Source: Pirellulaceae bacterium (GTDB lineage: Bacteria > Planctomycetota > Planctomycetia > Pirellulales > Pirellulaceae). Taken from it: DNA of 48,401 nt. The position numbers were made by a program, and so were the translations under genes. Under the pieces are notes generated by a model. That model worked only from the letters and a program-made list of their open reading frames with translations, was not told the DNA's origin and did no database searches. Below are positions 17,119 to 25,502 of the stretch, piece by piece. The stretch is from assembly GCA_022448645.1 (NCBI GenBank), contig JAKVBZ010000028.1, positions 6,771 through 55,171 of the forward strand, given 5' to 3'. The first letter of the stretch is position 1, and each line of letters starts with the position of its first letter.

Positions 17119-18693
17119 TTATTTTGAACCGAAAAACCGCTCCACGGTGGCTTCACTCGGCGGACGCGTCAGCAATGAAACGACGGCTAGCGAGATGGCT
17201 GAAGCTGCAAAAATCGTCAAAACGGGCATCGTTTCATAGGTGGTTCCTGCCAGAGTGATGTCGACCGAATAGGTCCGGTTTTTGCCGTATCCTGATTGCT
17301 GGAACAAATACAACCATGTGCAAACCGTGATAATCACGCTGGCATAGGCTCCCGCCGCCGTCATCCGTTTCCAATAAACGGCTGCGAAAACGAGAGGAAA
17401 CAGACTGGCGAAGCCGCTGAAGCACCAAACACCCATGCCAAATACGCTGCGCTGTTCCAGCAGGCTTAAGCTGTACGTCACAGCCACGATCGCTGTGATG
17501 AATCCCCGAGCGATCCACACTCGCTGACGATCTGTAAGCCGTTCCTCGCCCAAGTAATGTCCCACGATGTCTCCGGTAAAGATGGTTCCCAGGCAAAGGA
17601 ATTGACTGTCCAACGATGACATGATCGCTGCCAGTATTCCGGCGGTGAGGAAACCACCCAGAAGGGCACTTGTCTGTGTCTTTACCAGGAACGGTAACAC
17701 GGCGTTCGCATTCACAATATCAGTGCCCGAAATCTTCGGAAGTGGTGGCTTGGAGGGAACCAGTTCCGTAGTCGCCCAAATTCCAATCAACACACAAGGG
17801 ACCCAGACAATCATGATAAAAATGGGATGAGCTACTATCGGTAGCTTGAAGCTGTTTGCGCTTTTTGCGGTCAGCCAATGCTGGAATAGATGGGGAAACA
17901 TTCCCACCGACAAAGGAACGAGTAGGTAAGTCAGGAATTTAGTTTTAGACATGTCGACCCGAGTTATTTTTTCTCTGTCGACCGCCTCGCTACACGCTTT
18001 CAGATTTTCCAAGAACGTTGCCTGTCCACCTAATTTCGTAGCGATGGCATAAAACGCCACGATTCCCAAGACCATGAAGACGATGGTTTGAAATGCGTTT
18101 GCCCAGGCAGTGCCCCGCATGCCTCCAAAGAAGACATAGGTTAGCACGATGCAACAAATAACGAGCGATCCTAACCAGGGAGGAACGCCGCCATTTGTGC
18201 CCGGATTCTGAGTAGGGAACCAATCCGGAAAAGCACCCCCGGTCATCGATTGCATGACGATTCCGCTTGAAATGACACCAATCAGCAAATAGGGAATGAC
18301 TAATCCCACCAAGATGGGAAACAACAGTAAGCCGATCCCATCGTTTTCCAGCCGGTCACGAAAGAACTGGATCTGTGTCGTGTAGCCAAAACGTCGGCCC
18401 CAGGACCAAAGCTTGATACCAATAGCGAAAAAACATAGCGAGTGAATGATGCCACTCGACGAAGCCAGCATGCCATACACACCAATACCTTCCTTGAAGG
18501 CTTCCCCACTGGATCCCACCAGCGCAAAGGCTGTCATCGTAGTCCCGAATAAAGACATCAGCAGTAAGAAGGGACCAATGCTGTGACTGGCCAGCATGTA
18601 ATCTTTGCTCGTGCCACGAAACATGCGATGAGAAAACAAGCCTAATCCCAGTAGCAACGCTAAATAGATAGTAATGATGATCAATTGCGTCAT
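17119..18693 (-). CDS. Sodium:solute symporter (SSS family)
   Basis: A 524-aa inner-membrane protein with about 13 hydrophobic spans. The early segment (RGTSKDYMLASHSIGPFLLLMSLFGTTMTAFALVGSSGEA) is the SSS sodium-site region, GGMRGTAWANAFQTIVF is the family motif 2, and AGILAAIMSSLDSQFLCLGTIF is the conserved TM8 segment that supplies the second sodium ligands. Such carriers take up sugars, amino acids, carboxylates or vitamins with sodium. The start overlaps the stop of the DUF3311 gene in an ATGA, as usual for this pairing. Substrate is not predictable from motifs. Confidence 0.92.
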   Translation of the reverse strand: MTQLIIITIYLALLLGLGLFSHRMFRGTSKDYMLASHSIGPFLLLMSLFGTTMTAFALVGSSGEAFKEGIGVYGMLASSSGIIHSLCFFAIGIKLWSWGRRFGYTTQIQFFRDRLENDGIGLLLFPILVGLVIPYLLIGVISSGIVMQSMTGGAFPDWFPTQNPGTNGGVPPWLGSLVICCIVLTYVFFGGMRGTAWANAFQTIVFMVLGIVAFYAIATKLGGQATFLENLKACSEAVDREKITRVDMSKTKFLTYLLVPLSVGMFPHLFQHWLTAKSANSFKLPIVAHPIFIMIVWVPCVLIGIWATTELVPSKPPLPKISGTDIVNANAVLPFLVKTQTSALLGGFLTAGILAAIMSSLDSQFLCLGTIFTGDIVGHYLGEERLTDRQRVWIARGFITAIVAVTYSLSLLEQRSVFGMGVWCFSGFASLFPLVFAAVYWKRMTAAGAYASVIITVCTWLYLFQQSGYGKNRTYSVDITLAGTTYETMPVLTIFAASAISLAVVSLLTRPPSEATVERFFGSK

Positions 18694-18908
18694 GACTGAT
18701 CCTCCGTCTGCACAGCGTTATCCATACCAGTCGGCCAGGCGAATTGGCTGGCTAAAAACCATGTCACCCCGGCGGCCACGGAGATACAAGCGTGATAAAA
18801 CAGCCCAGCCGGAATAAAACCGTATACCAGGTGTTCGCTTTCCCAAAGCCAATTGTCTTGGTGAAGAATCAATAACAGCAGGACTAGTAACCAAATGGTG
18901 TAACGCAT
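18690..18908 (-). CDS. DUF3311-type small membrane protein, symporter partner
   Basis: A 72-aa peptide with two hydrophobic spans (about 1-18 and 28-52) separated by a short polar loop beginning H-Q-D-N-W-L-W, then F-G-F/Y-G-F-I-P-type residues and a polar tail. Small proteins of this sort (DUF3311) are found immediately before SSS symporters in many bacteria, and here the genes overlap by four bases. A role as an accessory subunit, or in membrane insertion of the symporter, is inferred from this linkage alone. Confidence 0.8.
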   Translation of the reverse strand: MRYTIWLLVLLLLILHQDNWLWESEHLVYGFIPAGLFYHACISVAAGVTWFLASQFAWPTGMDNAVQTEDQS

Positions 18909-19417
18909 GATGGGATGAAGCTCAAGAAAAAGGTCTCAGCACAAAGAAAAACGATACAACAAGCATTGCAGTCGGTGAATCGTTGTCAGATCACCTACAT
19001 TGCCAACCAGCTAAAGCGATAGTGTAGTCGAATCGTGCCGACGCCACTACAGCAGGGTGGATCTACCGCCGAAAAGATAACTCGGCAACTTGCAGACGAG
19101 GCTGGTGTACACGTCGAATCGGTTCTCCGCGATTTTGTTCTTGGTGGTCGATCTCTTATGAGGCAAAACTGACACAAAGACTAGCCATCAGAGCTTTCGC
19201 ATCTAGGAACAACGCTGTGAATTGGATCCGTAGCTAGTCCGCGTCGATCGAGATTTTTCTGTTGGTGACGCGACTGCCTGTTTGTAACCAGCCATCTTAA
19301 TATTGTCATTTTTGGATAGGATTCATCTCAGTGGCTGGGCATACCCAAGTGACATTGAATTGAATAGAATTCACTCGTGGTTCGCAGCTTCAGTTCGATA
19401 AGGTAAAGGATTTTCTC
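18909..19417. promoter_or_regulatory. Divergent control region between the symporter pair and nagB
   Basis: Five hundred bases separate two outward-reading units. Nothing convincing is encoded. A 45-codon plus-strand frame (GTG 19035 to TGA 19172) has a natural-looking composition but no ribosome site or recognisable domain. The last bases before nagB contain AAAGGA, its ribosome binding site. Confidence 0.45.
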
Positions 19418-20203
19418 ATGGAAGTTATCGTACAGCCAACCTATGAGTCTATGAGCCGTGCTGCGGCACAAGAAGTGGTTTCTGTTCTCAATGCTAAACC
19501 GGATGCTGTGATCGGATTGGCGACCGGGTCCACACCGCTTGGGCTGTACCAAGAACTCGTGCGTCTTCATCGTGAAGAAGGCTTGGACTTTTCCCAAGTC
19601 CGGACATTTAATCTTGACGAATACGTGGGTCTGTCGATTCATCATCCTCAGAGCTACCACCATTTCATGCATGAGAACTTATTCCAGCATATCAATATTC
19701 CACCGCAGAATATCTATATACCGTCCGGCACGACGAGTAACTATCGGGCCTTCTGTGAATGGTATGAGCAACAGATCAAGGATTGTGGCGGAATTGACCT
19801 GCAAGTCCTGGGAATCGGTTCAGACGGGCATATTGCTTTCAACGAACCAACCAGTTCTCTTGGTTCGCGCACGCGGCTAAAAACATTGGCCGAATCCACC
19901 ATTAACGACAACGCTAGATTTTTTGACAATCGAAAGGACGTTCCGATCTATGCCATTACGATGGGAGTTGGGACGATCCTAGAAGCCAGACAGATCATCA
20001 TGTTGGCTAACGGTAGGAATAAGGCGACGGCGATTGCCCGAGCCGTAGAGGGACCCATTACCAGCATGATTACCGCCAGCGCACTGCAATGGCATCCGTT
20101 GACCCGAGTCTATTTAGACGAGGAAGCTTCGGGTGAATTGATGATGCGTGACTATTACAACTGGATACAAGAAAAGAAACCCGATTCGCCGCAAAGTTGT
20201 TGA
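19418..20203 (+). CDS. nagB: Glucosamine-6-phosphate deaminase
   Basis: A 261-aa enzyme that converts glucosamine-6-phosphate to fructose-6-phosphate and ammonia. Diagnostic segments are LATGSTPLGLYQEL (phosphate loop, about 34-47), FNLDEYVGL with the catalytic D67, and GIGSDGHIAFNEP with D136, H138 and E143 of the ring-opening relay. AEGPI-like VEGPITSMITAS near the C-terminus completes the family pattern. The length matches Bacillus-type NagB lacking the allosteric tail. AAAGGA lies 9 bases upstream of the ATG. It precedes the DUF4954 gene by 110 bases in the same direction, which suggests joint work on amino-sugar phosphates or nucleotide sugars. Confidence 0.95.
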   Translation: MEVIVQPTYESMSRAAAQEVVSVLNAKPDAVIGLATGSTPLGLYQELVRLHREEGLDFSQVRTFNLDEYVGLSIHHPQSYHHFMHENLFQHINIPPQNIYIPSGTTSNYRAFCEWYEQQIKDCGGIDLQVLGIGSDGHIAFNEPTSSLGSRTRLKTLAESTINDNARFFDNRKDVPIYAITMGVGTILEARQIIMLANGRNKATAIARAVEGPITSMITASALQWHPLTRVYLDEEASGELMMRDYYNWIQEKKPDSPQSC

Positions 20204-20313
20204 GATTCGAGCGAAGATCAATGTGCTGGCTGTTTTCGGAAGCAGCACTTTTCGAAGCGTTATTGACGTGACGGTTTTACCTGTTTGGTAGACTGACGGA
20301 TTGGTAGGAGCAT

Positions 20314-22302
20314 ATGCCGGACGCGACGCTTTTTCGAGATCTCAGAAAAGATGAACAGCAAGCGTTGCTGGAAAATGGTTGTTCTGCAGACGATTGGGGA
20401 CAGGTCCAAGTAGAGGATCCGTTTGAACCGGCTCGCGTGCGCCATGTGGACTTTCTGGGGCCTGTATGGATACGGCAGCTACAGCGCAAGATAAAGGTCG
20501 ATGGGCTCGAAAAACCGGCCGGAATCTACCACGCCGCTTTATCGAATGTCACTGTGGGCCGCAACGTTAGGATTGCCAACATCGGGACCCATGTGGCGAA
20601 CTACGAGATTGGCGACGGTGCCTGTATCGAAGACGTTGGTAGCCTTGTCACCCACCCGGGTGCGCGGTTTGGAAATGGCGTTCGAGTCGCCGTGCTGAAC
20701 GAGGCCGGTGGTCGAGAAGTCACTTTATTCAATGAGTTATCGGCGCAGTTTGCCTACCTGCTGTGCTTGTATCGTTATCAACCTGAATTGGTGCAAAAGT
20801 TGCAGGTGATTGCCGACGCCTACGTTGCCGGTCAAGAGAGTGATGTCGGCAAGATCGGCAAAGAAGCTGTCGTGATTGGCGCAGGCCGCATCATCGATGT
20901 CAATATTGGTGACGCGGCTGTGGTTCAAGATGCTGCCGAATTGCGCAACGGTACGGTGCTCAGTGAGCCGGACGCTTCGACACATGTTGGAAATGGAGTT
21001 CAAGCCGAAGATTTCATCGTAGCGGAAGGAGCGCACGTTGTCGGCGGAGCCATGTTGAAGGCTTGTTTTGTAGGGCAAGGAAGCCAAATTGGTCGCCAGT
21101 TTTCGGCAGAGAACTCTTTGTTCTTTGCGAACTGCGAATGTTTTCATGGCGAAGCGGTCTCAGTGTTCGCCGGACCCTACTCGGTGACACATCATAAATC
21201 GACGTTGCTGATCGCGGGCATGCTCAGTTTTTATAATGCGGGAAGTGGGACGAACCAATCCAATCATATGTATAAACTGGGGCCTGTTCACGAAGGCAAG
21301 CTTGAGCGAGGTTGCAAAACAGGTTCTTACGCCTACTTGATGTGGCCCTGTCGTATTGGCCCATTTTCGATCATTTTGGGGAAACATAAGCGACAGTTCG
21401 ATACGAGCTGTTTTCCTTTTGCATTGATCGACGCCAGTCCAGAAGGTCAGTGTAATTTAGTGCCTGGCTTGAACTTGAGTACAGTGGGGACGGTGCGTGA
21501 CGGCGCCAAGTGGCCTCGGCGAGATCGCCGTCAGGGGACAGTGCGACGAGATCGTATTTCTTGCCAAGTTCTCAGTCCCTTCACCGTCGGACGTATGTTG
21601 CAGGGCACCGAAATCCTGCAGCAACTGCAACAAGAGACGGACAAGAGCGTCGACACCGTGACAATTCGTGGCGCCAACGTAAAGCGGGTGCTGTTGCGAA
21701 CCGGGCAGAAGCTATATCGTACCGGAATTGAGATCTACCTACTGGAACAGCTTTTCTTGCGAGCTGAACAAGCTGTCCGAACACGTGGAACTTGGGGGAT
21801 TTCAATTGCAGTGGGACCTTCCGCTGACGATAGCGAGCAGTGGTTAGATGTGGGAGGGCAACTCATGCCCCAACGTCGATTGGATAACGTCGTCGGGAGA
21901 ATTATTGGCGGAGAGCTAGAGGACGTCCAGGCGATCGCCGATGCCTTCCAGCAAGTTGAGCATGGTGCGGCCGATGACGAGTGGGCTTGGGTTTGTCAGG
22001 CTTACGAACGAGTGTTTAACTGCGTCGTGGCGAAATTGTCCAAAGAAGAATGGATTGCTGCCGCCGAACAATTGTTGACTACCAAAGGTAAATTGATTCG
22101 CCAAGTTCTCGGTGATGCTCAAAAGGAGTTTGAGAATACAACTGGGTTTGGGCAAGATGGCAGTGATGATCACGTTCAGGTGGACTTTGACGAAGTGCGT
22201 GGAACTTATGATCGGAATCAGTTTGTTCTCGAGATGCAGGACGAGTTAAAGACGCTTGAGGATCGCGTTGCTAAATTGAAGGTGGCGCTGAATGGACTAT
22301 AA
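20314..22302 (+). CDS. DUF4954 protein: left-handed beta-helix, possible sugar-nucleotide or acyl-transferase role
   Basis: A 662-aa protein. The middle (about 75-330) has many imperfect hexapeptide turns ending in V, I or L (for instance SNVTVGRNVRIANIGTHVAN and GKEAVVIGAGRIIDVNIGD), which fold as a left-handed parallel beta-helix, as in LpxA, GlmU and related acyl/acetyl/nucleotidyl transferases. A conserved block with H-H-K-S, SGTNQSNHMYKLGPVHEGKLERG and KTGSYAYLMWPCRIG (about 295-355) follows; this is the DUF4954 core. The C-terminal third is helical and ends in a coiled coil (about 630-660). No signal peptide. AGGAG lies just upstream of the ATG. The position next to nagB suggests a cytoplasmic amino-sugar step, but no reaction is established. 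Confidence 0.8.
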   Translation: MPDATLFRDLRKDEQQALLENGCSADDWGQVQVEDPFEPARVRHVDFLGPVWIRQLQRKIKVDGLEKPAGIYHAALSNVTVGRNVRIANIGTHVANYEIGDGACIEDVGSLVTHPGARFGNGVRVAVLNEAGGREVTLFNELSAQFAYLLCLYRYQPELVQKLQVIADAYVAGQESDVGKIGKEAVVIGAGRIIDVNIGDAAVVQDAAELRNGTVLSEPDASTHVGNGVQAEDFIVAEGAHVVGGAMLKACFVGQGSQIGRQFSAENSLFFANCECFHGEAVSVFAGPYSVTHHKSTLLIAGMLSFYNAGSGTNQSNHMYKLGPVHEGKLERGCKTGSYAYLMWPCRIGPFSIILGKHKRQFDTSCFPFALIDASPEGQCNLVPGLNLSTVGTVRDGAKWPRRDRRQGTVRRDRISCQVLSPFTVGRMLQGTEILQQLQQETDKSVDTVTIRGANVKRVLLRTGQKLYRTGIEIYLLEQLFLRAEQAVRTRGTWGISIAVGPSADDSEQWLDVGGQLMPQRRLDNVVGRIIGGELEDVQAIADAFQQVEHGAADDEWAWVCQAYERVFNCVVAKLSKEEWIAAAEQLLTTKGKLIRQVLGDAQKEFENTTGFGQDGSDDHVQVDFDEVRGTYDRNQFVLEMQDELKTLEDRVAKLKVALNGL

Positions 22303-22649
22303 GAAACAGTTACTTGAAGAAACAGCAGTACAGTTTTAGGATGAATCCTTGGCATCCACCAGTCGTTGCTAATTGGATCCGTTGCTTCTCTATGTGAAAT
22401 CTTTCGTCCACTTACACGTAAGTATGCTGAACAGCAAGGTTGTAAAAGTGATCTCAATACCTCATTCGATGGCATTCCAAGATTGTCGATAACTCAAAAC
22501 TCATGTCACTAACCGCCTAGCAAGGCTTTCGTGCATTTCGTCCATGATTTTTTGAAACCACGTCTAATCTAGTAAACGCAAATAACAACGGTTGTCCTTT
22601 TGCAGAATGAGCTGTCCATACATTCAGCGACTTTAAAGGAGGTTTTTCT
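22303..22649. other. Gap upstream of the acyl carrier protein gene
   Basis: About 350 bases without a supported gene. Its right end carries a full-strength ribosome binding site, AAAGGAGGT at 22635-22643, six bases before the acpP-like ATG. The strength is notable in a window where many genes have weak sites, and fits a highly translated small protein. Confidence 0.5.
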
Positions 22650-22904
22650 ATGACATCCATTGCAGAGCGAATTGTCGCAGTTACGTCACGCGTGCTGAAT
22701 GTCGATCCATCCAGAATTCAACCCGAACATCATTTTGGTGCTGATTTGGGTGCGGAAAGCGTGCAGTCTGTAGAACTCGTCGCGATGTTCGAAGAGGAGT
22801 TCGATATTGATGTGGATGAAGGCGAGGCGCTGAGTATTTCCACCGTTGGCAGTGCCACCGATTACATCACGAAGGTCTGTCAGAAGCAAGGTGTTGAGGT
22901 TTAG
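22650..22904 (+). CDS. acpP: Acyl carrier protein
   Basis: An 84-aa acidic protein of the four-helix carrier fold. The phosphopantetheine-bearing serine is S37 in DLGAESVQSVEL, where most bacterial AcpP proteins have D-S rather than E-S. Helix 1 (IAERIVAVTSRVLNVDP) and the acidic recognition helix with EEEFDIDVDEGEA are typical. It would carry growing acyl chains as thioesters in fatty acid or related synthesis. No fab gene is adjacent, so it may serve a dedicated pathway or be the main AcpP at a separated locus; the sequence does not decide this. The gene has a perfect Shine-Dalgarno (22635-22643). Confidence 0.93.
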   Translation: MTSIAERIVAVTSRVLNVDPSRIQPEHHFGADLGAESVQSVELVAMFEEEFDIDVDEGEALSISTVGSATDYITKVCQKQGVEV

Positions 22905-22966
22905 TGGGATCACGTTAGTAATCTCGATTCAGCAAGATCAAGTGTCATAAGATCTGGCGTTGGGTG

Positions 22967-23095
22967 ATGGATCAGTATGAGTTGGAAGGACGTTTGACGG
23001 CCATCAGCGATCAGGAGTTAGAGTTCAAAGTCCAAGAACTCATGCCGAAATATTGGGAAAAATTTAAGGGTGCACCGGCTACTGCTGCGGTATAA
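22967..23095 (+). CDS. Possible 42-aa protein between acpP and threonine synthase
   Basis: An ATG at 22967 (with GTG directly before it) opens 42 codons ending TAA at 23095. The predicted peptide is amphipathic and helical in residues 3-33, charged (E and K rich), and ends in an A/T/V tail. Codon choice looks like that of its neighbours, and the frame fills the otherwise empty spacer in the same direction as both. No Shine-Dalgarno is obvious. No family is recognised. It could also be chance, since the frame is short. Confidence 0.4.
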   Translation: MDQYELEGRLTAISDQELEFKVQELMPKYWEKFKGAPATAAV

Positions 23096-23133
23096 AGCCA
23101 ACAGCGGGGACGATGTAGAAAGCATACGAGCAT

Positions 23134-24234
23134 ATGAGCATCTGGCGATTCGCGGAATTATTTTCTTCCACTCCGGAAGAGGATCGTATTACCCTCGGCG
23201 AAGGTAACACACCTTTGGTTCGGTCCAAAAGTATTGGTCCGGACGCGGGGTTGTCGCATCTGTATTTCAAACTGGAGACCGGCAATCCATCCGGCTCGTA
23301 CAAAGATCGGTTTGGCGCTGCCGCTATCAGTGACATGTTGGCCCATGGCAAGACTCGCTGTGAGGCTACGTCGAGCGGCAATACGGGTTCCGCGCTGGCT
23401 GCTTACTGTGCTGCCGCTGGAATTGAATGTCGGATCGCCATTGTCGAAACAGCACCCGCAGGCAAACTCCAGCAAATGATGAGTTACGGTGCTGACATTT
23501 ACCGAGTTCGTGGCTTTGGAGTGGATCCCCAGGTGTCGGCAGATGGTATGAACTACATCCGTGCTAAGGCACGTCAACCTGGCGCTCAGATGCAGATCAG
23601 TGCTTTTAAGTTCTGCCCTGTTGGCATGGCGGGCGTGCAAACCATCGCTTACGAACTGGCCGAACAGGCAACGGCCGGTGAAATCGACGGTGGTCGAGTC
23701 GATCATGTTTTTGCGCAGGCGGGTGGGGGTGGTCTAACATTGGCCACGGCTCGCGGTTTTGCACAACTTGTCGAAAATGGCCAATTGACTCAGGGACCAG
23801 CGGTCCATTGTGTCCAGCCTGTTGGTAATGACACGATGGCAGGCGCGTTGCGCCAAGGTGCCTCCGAAGGTTCCCCAGTGAAGTGCACCTCGACCATCAG
23901 TGGGTTGCAGGTAGCCAACGTGATTGATGGAAATGAAGTCATCGCGGCTTGTCGAGCCTCGGAGGGCACTGGTCACCTTGTGGAGGACGATTGGGTTTTC
24001 GATGTCCAGCGTCGGTTGGCACAAGAAGAGGGTCTCTTTTCGGAACCTGCGGGCGCTGTGGGAGTGGCCGGAGCTTTGCAGGCTGTACGAAATGGTGATA
24101 TTAAATCTGACGACCGTGTGGTTTGCTTGATCACCGGCTTGGGATTCAAGGACCCAGATTCCGTTGACAAAATGCTGGATGGACGCGAGGCACCGATGTA
24201 TGACTTATCGCAACTGCTCGCTGAAATGGAATAG
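23134..24234 (+). CDS. thrC: Threonine synthase-like PLP enzyme
   Basis: A 366-aa fold-type II PLP enzyme. The N-terminus LGEGNTPLVRSKS is the classic threonine synthase opening, K57 in GNPSGSYKDRF holds PLP, and SSGNTGSALAAYCAAAGI binds the cofactor phosphate. FAQAGGGGLTLATARG is the later glycine-rich loop, and FSEPAGAVGVAGAL sits near the C-terminus. It would convert O-phosphohomoserine to threonine. Length and motifs match the short bacterial/plant-type enzymes. Related lyases (cysteate synthase, for example) share these motifs, so the substrate is likely but not proved. No hom or thrB gene is adjacent. Confidence 0.87.
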   Translation: MSIWRFAELFSSTPEEDRITLGEGNTPLVRSKSIGPDAGLSHLYFKLETGNPSGSYKDRFGAAAISDMLAHGKTRCEATSSGNTGSALAAYCAAAGIECRIAIVETAPAGKLQQMMSYGADIYRVRGFGVDPQVSADGMNYIRAKARQPGAQMQISAFKFCPVGMAGVQTIAYELAEQATAGEIDGGRVDHVFAQAGGGGLTLATARGFAQLVENGQLTQGPAVHCVQPVGNDTMAGALRQGASEGSPVKCTSTISGLQVANVIDGNEVIAACRASEGTGHLVEDDWVFDVQRRLAQEEGLFSEPAGAVGVAGALQAVRNGDIKSDDRVVCLITGLGFKDPDSVDKMLDGREAPMYDLSQLLAEME

Positions 24235-24322
24235 CTGTCCGGGGGGGCCTGCATCGCCGGGCGCAACGTTTTTCACCTGCCCTTGACAACGCCTTCGTTC
24301 ATCGGGTGTTCACATGGAGTTG

Positions 24323-25453
24323 CTAGGTCTTAGAAAAACGTTGGCAACTTAAGAATTGAATGGGCAGATCGGTGGATCCGTTCAAAGACAGATCGGCCAG
24401 GGCACTTCCCAGTACTGGCGTGAACTTAAATCCATGCCCCGACAGGCCGAACGCGAAAGCCACATTACTCCACTCCGGGTGCCGATCCACGATGAAGTGA
24501 TCATCAGGGGAGCGCGTATACATGCAGACGGCGTGATCACTTGCCTGGCTACGGACGCCCGGTAAGCAGGTGTCCAGGAACCGTTCGACACGGTTGCGGT
24601 CCACAGGATCGATCGAGCGGTCGAGTTCATCGGGGTTTTCCACCGGCGTCCCGCCGGTATGCTCAGCCACTTTAACACCACGCTCGTCGATCTTGGGAAA
24701 ACCGTAAAAGATGCCTTCCGGGCATTCGAAAAAGAAAGAAGGACAGCCCGATTCCGTATGCATTTTAGGATTGTCGGTGGCGTACCAGTGAAGATGTTTG
24801 GCTTCGACTCGTAGAGGGATATTTAACTCTACGAGTAATCGACTGGCCCAAGCACCTGCGGTGACGACGACGTTGGCTGCCGAATAGTCGGACTTTTCGG
24901 TGCTTACGGTAACGGCTTGTCCATCACTCTGCCATCCACGCACGACTTCACCGGTAAGTAATTCAGCGCCGTGTTTTTTTGCCATTTGCAGATGAGCCAT
25001 CACACAATTTTCCACAAACAGATATCCAGCTTCATGTTCCAGTAAGCCGACGGAGTCGGGTGGTAGGCGATAACCAGGGTATTGTAATGAGATATCTGCG
25101 TGAGTTACTTCGTCCACGTGTAAATGGTGAGTAGAAGCGCTGTATCGGATTCCGCGGATTACTTCTCCGTCGGGATGCCCCACGCCCAAGAGTCCGGTTC
25201 GATGGAGCAAAGATTCGCCTGATTGTTGCTCTAGATCCTGCCACAAGTTATAAGATGTAAGGACCAAAGGAACGTAATTTACGTGTTCATGGTAGGCCTG
25301 ACGAATTATCCGTGTTTGACCGTGAGAACTTCCTCGGTCGTGAGCATGTGTGAATTGATCCAAGCCCAACACACGTGCTCCGCGTTGAGCTAGATGATAG
25401 GTGACCGCGCTACCTACTCCTCCAGTTCCAATTACAATAACGTCGTAAGTCAT
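24323..25453 (-). CDS. Sarcosine / N-methyltryptophan oxidase-like flavoenzyme
   Basis: A 376-aa FAD enzyme of the monomeric sarcosine oxidase group. The ATG at 25453 places the dinucleotide-binding loop VIGTGGVGSAV at residues 8-18; the frame extends 24 codons upstream without support. GSSHGQTRIIR near residue 42-52 and the C310 in HAVCMYTRSPDDHFIVD match the family, where this cysteine carries the covalent 8-alpha-S-cysteinyl FAD. Such enzymes oxidise secondary amines, giving formaldehyde or an imine and hydrogen peroxide. The substrate here is unknown; L-pipecolate and N-methyltryptophan are alternatives to sarcosine. It follows the large lipoprotein gene by about 50 bases in the same direction. 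Confidence 0.88.
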   Translation of the reverse strand: MTYDVIVIGTGGVGSAVTYHLAQRGARVLGLDQFTHAHDRGSSHGQTRIIRQAYHEHVNYVPLVLTSYNLWQDLEQQSGESLLHRTGLLGVGHPDGEVIRGIRYSASTHHLHVDEVTHADISLQYPGYRLPPDSVGLLEHEAGYLFVENCVMAHLQMAKKHGAELLTGEVVRGWQSDGQAVTVSTEKSDYSAANVVVTAGAWASRLLVELNIPLRVEAKHLHWYATDNPKMHTESGCPSFFFECPEGIFYGFPKIDERGVKVAEHTGGTPVENPDELDRSIDPVDRNRVERFLDTCLPGVRSQASDHAVCMYTRSPDDHFIVDRHPEWSNVAFAFGLSGHGFKFTPVLGSALADLSLNGSTDLPIQFLSCQRFSKT

Positions 25454-25502
25454 GAGAGATCGACGAAGAGGCAAAGAAAAGAAACGATCTCTTGGAAATA
25501 TC

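Noticed and set aside
19035..19172. 45-codon plus-strand frame starting GTG, upstream of nagB
   Set aside because: Natural-looking composition (TAEKITRQLADEAGV-like stretch) but too short, with no ribosome site; kept only as a note in the intergenic entry.
23158..23706. 182-codon minus-strand frame inside threonine synthase
   Set aside because: It is the complement of the conserved PLP-binding region and looks like an antisense shadow.
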